A stretch of DNA of 5,300 nt from CAZJLP01 sp964546955 (GTDB taxonomy: Bacteria > Verrucomicrobiota > Verrucomicrobiia > Opitutales > Opitutaceae), in the NCBI GenBank assembly GCA_964546955.1, contig CAZJLP010000104.1, positions 1 through 5,300 of the forward strand, given 5' to 3'. The translations under genes were made by a program, and so were the position numbers. The notes beneath the pieces are model-generated. The model saw only the letters and a program-made list of their open reading frames with translations. It did not search any database and was not told the origin of the DNA. Of the stretch, positions 1 through 5,298 are shown in pieces (the stretch's first letter is position 1; each line of letters opens with the position of its first letter).

Positions 1-906
1 GAATTGAGCGTAAGGGACGCAGTCGTGCTCGGCTTGGTCGAAGGCATCACGGAAGTCCTTCCGATTTCCTCGACCGGCCACCTCATCATTGCCAATCGCG
101 CGCTCGGCCTCGAATCGAACGAGCCGCTGCAGGGCGACAACAACATCCTCCTGTGGTACAAGAAACCCTCCGAAAAGCATCCGCTCGGCGAGCCCCTCAC
201 ACTTAAACTAGCGGCCGACACCTACACAGTCGTTATTCAGATCGGCGCCATCGCCGCGGTGGTTTTGATCTATTGGGGGCAGCTGATTCAAATGCTCAAG
301 GGAGTGGCCGGACTGAATGCGGCGGGACTGCGTCTCCTCCGCAACGTCCTGCTCGCCTTCCTCCCCTGCGCCGGACTTGGATTTTTTCTTCACGGCTGGA
401 TCAACGAACATCTCTTTTCGGTCCGGGCCGTGATCATCGCCCTGATCAGCGGCTCCGTATTGATGGTGGGAGCCGAACGATGGCGCGCGCAGCGGCTGGG
501 CGCTGGCACCTCGCGTCTGGAACCCTCGGAATTGACTCCCAGGCAGGCGTTGGGAATCGGCTTGATGCAGTGCCTCGCGCTGTGGCCGGGCACAAGCCGC
601 TCCATGGTCACCATGGTCGGCGGCTATTTTGCGGGGCTCAGTCCAGCCAAAGCTGCCGAATTCAGTTTCCTTGTCGGATTGCCCACGCTGTTTGGCGCCG
701 CCGCGCTCAAAGGGGTGAAGTCGGGGCCGGCGATGATCGCGGTCTTCGGCTGGGAACACGTCATTCTCGGCACGATCGTGGCGGGCGTGTCGGCCGCGAT
801 CGCGGTGAAGTTCTTGGTCAGCTATCTGGCTCGACGGGGCTTGGTCGTCTTCGCGGTTTATCGGGTGATTCTCGCCGCCGCGCTCGCCCTGTTCTTTTGG
901 GACTGA
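1..906 (+). CDS. uppP: Undecaprenyl-diphosphatase (UppP/BacA), possibly 5'-partial
   Basis: An integral membrane phosphatase that converts undecaprenyl diphosphate to the monophosphate, recycling the lipid carrier for peptidoglycan and other surface polymers; the family also confers bacitracin tolerance. Numbering from the TTG at 4, the first signature is VEGITE..PISSTGH (residues 12-26), with acidic E13 and E17 and H26. The second is PGTSRS (195-200), where R199 matches the family's essential arginine. Several hydrophobic segments are visible (about 75-95, 112-130, 142-157, 218-235, 252-275, 279-299), and the C-terminus has the typical FAVYRVILA. At 300 aa it is longer than the usual 265-280, mostly because of a hydrophilic insert at about residues 37-70. 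The TTG gives a family-like N-terminus, but the frame stays open to base 1 and no ribosome binding site is visible, so the true start may lie upstream. Identity is secure; the start is not. Confidence 0.95.
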   Translation, partial: ELSVRDAVVLGLVEGITEVLPISSTGHLIIANRALGLESNEPLQGDNNILLWYKKPSEKHPLGEPLTLKLAADTYTVVIQIGAIAAVVLIYWGQLIQMLKGVAGLNAAGLRLLRNVLLAFLPCAGLGFFLHGWINEHLFSVRAVIIALISGSVLMVGAERWRAQRLGAGTSRLEPSELTPRQALGIGLMQCLALWPGTSRSMVTMVGGYFAGLSPAKAAEFSFLVGLPTLFGAAALKGVKSGPAMIAVFGWEHVILGTIVAGVSAAIAVKFLVSYLARRGLVVFAVYRVILAAALALFFWD

Positions 907-922
907 ACGACCCGAGCGCGGG

Positions 923-940
923 AGAGTGCAACTGCGCTCT
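923..940 (+). terminator. Stem-loop just after uppP, possible terminator or mRNA 3' end
   Basis: A 7-bp stem (923-929 pairing with 934-940, one G-T wobble) closes an AACT loop, starting 17 bases after the uppP stop codon. No T-tract follows, so it is not a canonical intrinsic terminator. A smaller 4-bp stem (911-914 with 919-922) lies just before it. The position suggests it ends or stabilises the uppP transcript before the separate rpmF promoter region; this is inference. Confidence 0.35.
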
Positions 941-984
941 GCGGCCGGGCCTCGGACCGAAATCACCGACCGGAATCTCCTCTC

Positions 985-1012
985 TTGACGCCCCCTCGAA
1001 CCGCCCTTTACT
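985..1012 (+). promoter_or_regulatory. Candidate sigma70-type promoter P1 upstream of rpmF
   Basis: TTGACG at 985-990 matches the -35 consensus at five of six positions. After a 16-bp spacer, TTTACT at 1007-1012 matches the -10 consensus at four of six, but lacks the A at the second position. It would give a leader of about 60 bases before rpmF. A short-motif match in GC-rich DNA, so only moderately persuasive. Confidence 0.3.
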
Positions 1013-1029
1013 TCTCACCCTTTCACACG

Positions 1030-1058
1030 TTGAAATCGCGTCCTTTGGACCGCATACT
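1030..1058 (+). promoter_or_regulatory. Candidate sigma70-type promoter P2 upstream of rpmF
   Basis: TTGAAA at 1030-1035 (five of six to -35) is followed by an optimal 17-bp spacer and CATACT at 1053-1058 (four of six to -10, including the key A at the second and T at the last position). Transcription would start near 1065, leaving a leader of only about 16 bases before the rpmF ATG. It is the better spaced of two candidates in this gap and probably drives the rpmF-plsX-fabH run; not proven by sequence alone. Confidence 0.42.
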
Positions 1059-1080
1059 CACTTCCTAAACCGTTCTCACC

Positions 1081-1260
1081 ATGGCTAATCCGAAACGCAA
1101 GCAGTCCAAACGCCGCAGCGCCAATCGCCGCGCCGCCAACGCTTTCAAAGCTCCCCAAGTCGCCAAAGACCCAACCGATGGCAGTGCTTTCCGCCCTCAC
1201 CGCGTGAACCCGAAGAACGGGATGTACCGCGGTCGCCAAGTGCTCAACGTCGAGGTTTAA
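1081..1260 (+). CDS. rpmF: 50S ribosomal protein L32 (bL32)
   Basis: A small, very basic protein of 59 aa that binds 23S rRNA in the large ribosomal subunit. It shows the L32 N-terminal pattern PKRKQSKRR (residues 4-12; family consensus like PKRKTSKS) and the C-terminal pattern PHRVNPKNGMYRGRQVL (39-55; family consensus like HRV.P..G.Y.GRQV). Length is normal for bL32. There are no cysteines, so this is the zinc-free form rather than the four-cysteine form. The start is fixed by the conserved N-terminus; no Shine-Dalgarno sequence precedes it and the upstream 20 bases are pyrimidine-rich. It lies 40 bp before plsX, as in the widespread rpmF-plsX-fabH cluster. The yceD (DUF177) gene often found just upstream is absent; uppP stands there instead. 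Confidence 0.95.
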   Translation: MANPKRKQSKRRSANRRAANAFKAPQVAKDPTDGSAFRPHRVNPKNGMYRGRQVLNVEV

Positions 1261-1300
1261 TACCTCGCCTCGCAACCCGTTCTCTCCACCATCCTACGCG

Positions 1301-2356
1301 ATGGTCTCGAGCAACGCCGCAAACGGTCGCATTGCAGTTGACGCCATGGGCGGAGACCTCGGCCCGGCCGAGGTCGTTGAGGCCGTCAAACTCGCGTTCG
1401 CGGAGTTTGACGACTTGAATGCCGTCACCCTCGTCGGTGACGAAGCGGTGCTAAAAGCGCTTGCCGGCAAAGCCGGGATCGCCGGGCATCCGAAGCTGGC
1501 GTTTTTCCATGCCTCCGAAGTCGTCACGATGGACGACAAACCCTTGACCGCGATCAAGCGGAAGAAAGACGCCTCGATGTTTCGCGCCATCGAGCTCGTG
1601 AAATCCGGCGAAGCTCGCGCGGCGGTGAGTTGTGGCAACACCGGAAGCCTGGTTGCCGCCGGCATCCTCAAACTTCGCACGCTGGACGGTCTCGACCGCG
1701 CCGCCCTGGCGCCGGTCATTCCCCGGGACAAGGGCCACTTCATCTTGATCGATGCCGGAGCAAATCCGGAAGCCCGCTCCGACCATCTAGTCCACAATGC
1801 GATCCTCGGCACCCATTTTTGCCGTATGGAGCTCGGCGTCGAGAGACCCCGGGTCGGCCTGCTCACGATCGGCACCGAGGAGGGGAAGGGCAACGCGCTG
1901 GTCAGCGAGACTCACGAGGCGCTGAAGCGAATCGAGAATTTGATCAACTACATCGGCCCCGTGGAAGGGTTCCAGGTGTTCAAGGATGAGGTGGACGTCG
2001 TGGTTTGCGATGGATTCGTCGGGAACATCTGTCTCAAGAGCTGGGAATCGCTTTCAAAGTTTTTTAGTAACGAACTCAAGTCACAGCTCAAAGCGAATCC
2101 GCTGCGCATGGCGGGGGCGGCTCTGGCCAAGGGCGCTTTCAACGCGTTGCGCAACCGCATCAAGCCCGAACGTTATGGGGGCGCTCCCCTGCTCGGCTTG
2201 CGCGGCAACCTGATCAAGGCCCACGGTTCGGCCAACCGGCATGCGCTCAAGAACGCCATCCACGACGCCAGCGAAATGATCAAGACCGACCTCAACCATC
2301 GCATCGAAGCCGATATTGCCCGGGCTAACGAAGCGATCCGCCAGGTCGTCGCCTGA
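1301..2356 (+). CDS. plsX: Phosphate acyltransferase PlsX
   Basis: Catalyses transfer of an acyl group from acyl-ACP to inorganic phosphate, giving acyl-phosphate for PlsY and thus phosphatidic acid; a peripheral protein at the cytoplasmic membrane. Family blocks run in order along the 351 aa: IAVDAMGGDLGP (11-22), SCGNTGSL (110-117), LIDAGANPE (149-157), LLTIGTEEGKGN (187-198), VDVVVCDGFVGN (231-242) and YGGAPLLGLRGNLIKAHGS (292-310). Length is close to the roughly 350 aa usual for PlsX, so it appears complete. The ATG at 1301 sits ten residues before the conserved IAVDAMGGD block. No Shine-Dalgarno sequence is seen in CTCTCCACCATCCTACGCG just upstream. It follows rpmF by 40 bp and precedes fabH by 44 bp, the classic arrangement, probably co-transcribed. 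Confidence 0.97.
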   Translation: MVSSNAANGRIAVDAMGGDLGPAEVVEAVKLAFAEFDDLNAVTLVGDEAVLKALAGKAGIAGHPKLAFFHASEVVTMDDKPLTAIKRKKDASMFRAIELVKSGEARAAVSCGNTGSLVAAGILKLRTLDGLDRAALAPVIPRDKGHFILIDAGANPEARSDHLVHNAILGTHFCRMELGVERPRVGLLTIGTEEGKGNALVSETHEALKRIENLINYIGPVEGFQVFKDEVDVVVCDGFVGNICLKSWESLSKFFSNELKSQLKANPLRMAGAALAKGAFNALRNRIKPERYGGAPLLGLRGNLIKAHGSANRHALKNAIHDASEMIKTDLNHRIEADIARANEAIRQVVA

Positions 2357-2380
2357 GCGCACGCCACACGCGTCGCGCTC
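2355..2380 (+). other. Stem-loop between plsX and fabH
   Basis: Starting inside the plsX stop codon, GAGCGC (2355-2360) pairs with GCGCTC (2375-2380), and ACGC (2361-2364) pairs with GCGT (2370-2373). This makes a 10-bp stem with one bulged C (2374) and a 5-base loop. No T-tract follows, so it is unlikely to be a full intrinsic terminator. It could tune mRNA stability or the plsX/fabH ratio; that role is inference. Confidence 0.4.
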
Positions 2381-2400
2381 CGCTTCCTCGCCGCCGTCCA

Positions 2401-3393
2401 ATGGCTTCACCGACCATCGCGATTCTTGGCACCGGCTCGTATGTGCCGGCGCAAATTTTGACGAACGCCGACTTGTCCAAACGCGTGGACACGTCCGACG
2501 AATGGATTCTGACCCGGACCGGAATACGCGAGCGCCGGATCGCCGCGGCAGACGAGCAGACCTCCGACCTTGCGGCGAAGGCGGCTCAGGCCGCACTGAC
2601 TGAGGCGGGGCTGACCGCGCGCGATATCGATCTCGTGGTCGTCGCCACCGTTACCCCGGATCTGCCCATGCCAGCCTGCGCGACTTTGGTTCAGCACAAG
2701 TTGGGCATCCCGCAGCACGCCGCTTGTTTCGACCTCAACGCGGCCTGTTCCGGTTTTCTCTATGGATTGGACACTGTTTGGGCGATGCTGGCCTCGGGAC
2801 GCTACCGTCACGCGCTCGTGATCGGGGCGGAAAAGCTTTCGAGCGTGGTCGACTGGGAAGACCGCACGACGTGCGTCCTCTTCGGAGATGCCGCGGGCGC
2901 CGCAGTCCTCGGCCCGGCCCGCGGCGACGGCGCTCGGTTGATCGGAGTCAAACTCTACTCCGAGGGGGGGATGGTGGACCTCCTCTCCATTCCGGCCGGA
3001 GGAAGCGCCTCTCCCGCCACCACCGACACCCTCGCAAGCCGCCAGCACTTCATCAAGATGAAGGGGCGCGAGGTGTTCAAAGTGGCGGTCCGCGAGATGG
3101 AGGACGCAGTCGAGGAAATACTGGAACAACATGCCCTGACGGTCGATCAGATCGCTTGCGTGATCCCTCATCAGGCCAATTTGCGAATCATCGAAGCCAT
3201 TTCCAAGAGCCTCGAAGTGCCTTTGAGCCGCTTTTTCATCAATGTCGACCGCTACGGCAATACTTCCGCTGCCTCCATTCCGCTCGCGCTGGATGAGGCG
3301 CGCCGGGCTGGCCGCATTCGCCGGGGAGACACTTCCCTCCTCGTCGCCTTCGGGGCGGGCTTGACCTACGGGGCGGGCTTGGTTCGCTGGTAA
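2401..3393 (+). CDS. fabH: Beta-ketoacyl-ACP synthase III (FabH)
   Basis: Starts type II fatty-acid synthesis in the cytoplasm by condensing an acyl-CoA primer, usually acetyl-CoA, with malonyl-ACP. The thiolase-fold Cys-His-Asn triad is intact: C116 in DLNAACSGF, H257 in IPHQAN and N287 in YGNTSA. Other family marks are the N-terminal ILGTGSYVP (8-16), DEWILTRTGIRERRI (33-47), LFGDAAGAAVL (160-170) and the C-terminal AFGAGLTYGAGLVRW (316-330). At 330 aa it is near the usual 315-335. The ATG fits the conserved N-terminus; the upstream 20 bases are pyrimidine-rich with no Shine-Dalgarno match. It sits 44 bp after plsX and only 8 bp before the bamD-like gene. The fabD, fabG and acpP genes that often follow fabH are not here. 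Primer preference (straight or branched) cannot be read from the sequence. Confidence 0.97.
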   Translation: MASPTIAILGTGSYVPAQILTNADLSKRVDTSDEWILTRTGIRERRIAAADEQTSDLAAKAAQAALTEAGLTARDIDLVVVATVTPDLPMPACATLVQHKLGIPQHAACFDLNAACSGFLYGLDTVWAMLASGRYRHALVIGAEKLSSVVDWEDRTTCVLFGDAAGAAVLGPARGDGARLIGVKLYSEGGMVDLLSIPAGGSASPATTDTLASRQHFIKMKGREVFKVAVREMEDAVEEILEQHALTVDQIACVIPHQANLRIIEAISKSLEVPLSRFFINVDRYGNTSAASIPLALDEARRAGRIRRGDTSLLVAFGAGLTYGAGLVRW

Positions 3394-3401
3394 CTTACAA
3401 C

Positions 3402-4436
3402 ATGTCCCACTTCGCGCTTCGCCGGTTTACCCTCGGGCTCATGCTCGTCGTTTTCGCCTTGGTTGTCCCCGGACGGCTCGCCGCCGACTTGGTGTGGACA
3501 CCGCAGACCGGTTGGAAGGTGGAAGGGGGCGTCCTCGCCGGACTCACGGGCAGCGAAGCCCAAAACGCAGTTGAGATGATGAACAAGGCGCGCGCCGCGG
3601 AGGAAAAGAAACACCTCCGCACCGCGATCAAGTACTATGGCCGGGTCGCCAAGCGCTACCCAAACTCCGTCTACGCCCCCGAAGCGCTTTATCGCACCGG
3701 CAAGATTCGCCTCGAGCGCCAGCAGTACATCAAGTCGTTCGACGCCTTCCAGCAGGTCGTCTCGAAATATTCCAACACCGCCCGGTTTAACGAAATCATC
3801 GGGGAGCAATATCGCATCGCCAGCGCGCTGCTCGACGGCGCCCGCGGCCGCATCTGGGGGATCTTTCCCGGCTTCGCCAACCGCGAAAAAGCCATCGAGG
3901 AATTCGAGGTCATTCTGATCAACGCGCCGTACAGCGACTACGCACCGCTCGCGCTGATGAATATCGCGCGCGGTCACCAGAAGCTGGGCAATACGGAAGA
4001 AGCGATCGACGCCCTCGACCGCATGATCAACACCTACCCGGAGAGCCTGTTGACCCCGGACGCCTACGTGAAACTCGCTCAAACCCATGCGTCGTTGGTG
4101 GAGGGCGCCTATTACGATCAGACGTCGACCCGCGAGGCCGTTACCTACTACGAGGATTTCATCATCCGCTTTCCGAACGACCACAATGTCGCGACGGCCG
4201 AAAAAGGGCTGGCCGACATGAAAAAGATCCTGGCCGAAAGCAAAATGCGGATGGCGGACTTCTACTTTTTCAAGCGCGACAACTACAAGGCCGCCCGGGT
4301 GTTCTATAACGAAGCGATCACGGTTTATCCGGATTCGGCCGTCGCCACCAAAGCGCGCGAACGCCTGGCGGAAGTCGAAGCGGCTGCGGCGAAAGCCGCA
4401 AAGGGCGAACCGACGAAACGTTGGTTCTCGTTCTGA
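3402..4436 (+). CDS. bamD: BamD-like TPR outer-membrane assembly protein, no lipobox
   Basis: A 344-aa exported, TPR-rich protein resembling BamD/YfiO, the subunit that works with BamA to insert beta-barrel proteins into the outer membrane. The N-terminus has two arginines (7-8), a hydrophobic core (9-22) and a plausible signal peptidase I site after LAA (26-28). TPR-like helix pairs span about 55-314, with repeated ends of the type YPNS, YPES, FPND and YPDS (86-89, 212-215, 257-260, 309-312). The C-terminal 320-344 is alanine- and charge-rich. There is no cysteine anywhere, so it cannot be a lipoprotein as E. coli BamD is, and it is about 100 aa longer than that protein. An alternative is a general periplasmic TPR scaffold; adjacency to the lptE-like gene favours an outer-membrane role. 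The start lies 8 bp after fabH without a Shine-Dalgarno sequence, so translation may be coupled to fabH. Confidence 0.78.
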   Translation: MSHFALRRFTLGLMLVVFALVVPGRLAADLVWTPQTGWKVEGGVLAGLTGSEAQNAVEMMNKARAAEEKKHLRTAIKYYGRVAKRYPNSVYAPEALYRTGKIRLERQQYIKSFDAFQQVVSKYSNTARFNEIIGEQYRIASALLDGARGRIWGIFPGFANREKAIEEFEVILINAPYSDYAPLALMNIARGHQKLGNTEEAIDALDRMINTYPESLLTPDAYVKLAQTHASLVEGAYYDQTSTREAVTYYEDFIIRFPNDHNVATAEKGLADMKKILAESKMRMADFYFFKRDNYKAARVFYNEAITVYPDSAVATKARERLAEVEAAAAKAAKGEPTKRWFSF

Positions 4437-4448
4437 GTCTCGATCGCG

Positions 4449-4466
4449 CCGGCAAGCCGGTCTTTT
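4449..4466 (+). terminator. Weak terminator-like hairpin between bamD-like gene and lptE
   Basis: CCGG at 4449-4452 pairs with CCGG at 4457-4460 around a CAAG loop, followed at once by TCTTTT (4461-4466). The T-rich tail is terminator-like, but the 4-bp stem is short, so partial attenuation before lptE is more plausible than full termination. It could also be chance. Confidence 0.3.
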
Positions 4467-4484
4467 CCCCATCTCTCGCTCCTC

Positions 4485-5039
4485 ATGACCGCACGCGCTG
4501 CCTGGCTCGTTTTTGCACTGGGTGTGGTGATGTCCGCCACAGGCTGCGCGAACTACCGTCTCGGCACCCACGCCAAACTGGAATTCCAGACGCTGTACAT
4601 CGAACCGATTGAGAATGCCGCCGGCGTGCCGCAGGCGACCCCGATCGTCAGCACGCAGATTCGAGAAACCTTCGCTCGCGATGGCCGGGTGCAGCTCGTC
4701 TCGTCCCCCGAACAGGCGGACGCCACGCTCAAGGTGACCTTGGCGCAGTTTCATCGCGTCGTGGCAACGGTCCTCCCCAACGACACCGGCCGCGCACGGA
4801 AATTCGACGTGACCCTGGAAGCCGTGTGCACGTTGAAAAACCGCCGCACGGGCGCGACCCATTTTGAGAACCGCCCCGTCACGGCGTACCGGCAGGTCTT
4901 CACCGGCGACGATCCGGCACAACTCCCCGCCGGTGCTCCCTACATCAGCAATCAGCGCCAGGCGGAGTATCAAGCTTTGCCCCTGTTGGCCGCAACGCTG
5001 GCCGACCGCGTGGCGCACGCGACGCTGGATGTGTGGTGA
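4485..5039 (+). CDS. lptE: LptE-like LPS-assembly lipoprotein
   Basis: A 184-aa predicted outer-membrane lipoprotein resembling LptE, the plug and partner of the LptD barrel that delivers LPS to the cell surface. The N-terminus has R4, a hydrophobic stretch (7-16) and a lipobox ATGC with the lipidated cysteine at 21. This is followed by NYRLG (23-27), like the GYRLG typical at the start of mature LptE. Further family-like elements are LYIEPIEN (37-44), a QADATLKVTL strand (77-86) and a C-terminal helix EYQALPLLAATLADRVAHA (161-179). Length fits LptE (about 160-200 aa). The family diverges strongly, so the call rests on overall pattern plus context next to a bamD-like gene. The ATG at 4485 gives the complete signal peptide; the 20 bases before it are 18 pyrimidines and carry no Shine-Dalgarno sequence. 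Confidence 0.78.
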   Translation: MTARAAWLVFALGVVMSATGCANYRLGTHAKLEFQTLYIEPIENAAGVPQATPIVSTQIRETFARDGRVQLVSSPEQADATLKVTLAQFHRVVATVLPNDTGRARKFDVTLEAVCTLKNRRTGATHFENRPVTAYRQVFTGDDPAQLPAGAPYISNQRQAEYQALPLLAATLADRVAHATLDVW

Positions 5040-5043
5040 TTAC

Positions 5044-5058
5044 GCGGCCTTCGGCCGC
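5044..5058 (+). terminator. GC-rich hairpin directly after lptE, candidate operon terminator
   Basis: A perfect 6-bp stem GCGGCC/GGCCGC with a TTC loop begins five bases after the lptE stop codon. No T-tract follows (TAAGGATG), so it is at best an atypical terminator or an mRNA 3'-end stabiliser. The sequence downstream has no gene, which supports transcription ending about here. Confidence 0.45.
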
Positions 5059-5071
5059 TAAGGATGAAGGG

Positions 5072-5092
5072 AGAATGTAGAATGCAGAATGA
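5072..5092. repeat. Tandem repeat: three copies of AGAATGN
   Basis: AGAATGT, AGAATGC and AGAATGA follow each other without a gap, differing only in the last base. The unit is AT-rich, unlike the surrounding GC-rich sequence. It is not in a gene. It may be part of an interspersed intergenic element; the window shows only this one occurrence. Confidence 0.7.
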
Positions 5093-5116
5093 CAGCCTAG
5101 ACGGCGGAAGTGGAAG

Positions 5117-5298
5117 GCGGTAGGGCGAGTGCCTCTGGCCCAGCCGTCGCCACAGCTAATACCGCGCACGTGGCTACGCAGCTGCGCAGTTCGACCAAGC
5201 AAGCACGGTCGCCTCATCGAGAACACCGACGGCTCGGACACCGTTTCGACAGGCTCAAAGTCCCGAGCTTGTCGAGGGAGAGGCACTCGCCCTACCGC
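5117..5298. repeat. 182-bp segment bounded by perfect 20-bp inverted repeats (MITE-like)
   Basis: Bases 5117-5136 are the exact reverse complement of 5279-5298, with core GGTAGGGCGAGTGCC on the left arm. Pairing fails immediately inside and outside both arms, so the ends are sharp. The enclosed 142 bases carry no reading frame that looks real, and no transposase is nearby. This fits a small non-autonomous element or two oppositely oriented copies of one dispersed repeat. A target-site duplication cannot be judged because the window ends two bases after the right arm. Confidence 0.65.
5246..5275. repeat. REP-like hairpin (TCGACA.GCTC type)
   Basis: TCGACAGGCTC (5246-5256) pairs with GAGCTTGTCGA (5265-5275): an 11-bp stem with one G-T wobble and an 8-base loop. 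Sequences of this kind, with TTTCGACAGGCTC and GAGCTTGTCGAGG arms, are familiar as dispersed extragenic palindromes in many GC-rich genomes. It ends three bases before the right arm of the 20-bp inverted repeat and may belong to the same composite element. Confidence 0.65.

Noticed and set aside
208..966. A 252-codon minus-strand frame opposite uppP
   Set aside because: Arg-, His- and Gln-rich translation with no family features, fully antisense to a clear membrane enzyme gene.
273..1088. A 271-codon plus-strand frame overlapping uppP and running into the rpmF start
   Set aside because: It is an Arg-rich out-of-frame reading of uppP; the uppP frame contains all conserved motifs.
2057..2065. 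A run of six T within plsX as a possible terminator or slippage site
   Set aside because: No stem precedes it, and it simply encodes two phenylalanines in a conserved reading frame.
2407..3171. A 254-codon minus-strand frame opposite fabH
   Set aside because: No domain pattern; antisense to a FabH with an intact catalytic triad.
3366..5018. A 550-codon open frame on the minus strand across the bamD-like and lptE-like genes
   Set aside because: It lies antisense to two well-supported genes, spans the gap between them, and its translation is rich in Arg, Gly and Val with no recognisable domain. Long antisense frames are common in GC-rich coding DNA.
4945..5286. A 113-codon minus-strand frame covering the 3' repeat region
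   Set aside because: It runs through the inverted repeat, the REP-like hairpin and the end of lptE, with no recognisable protein features; an open frame by chance.
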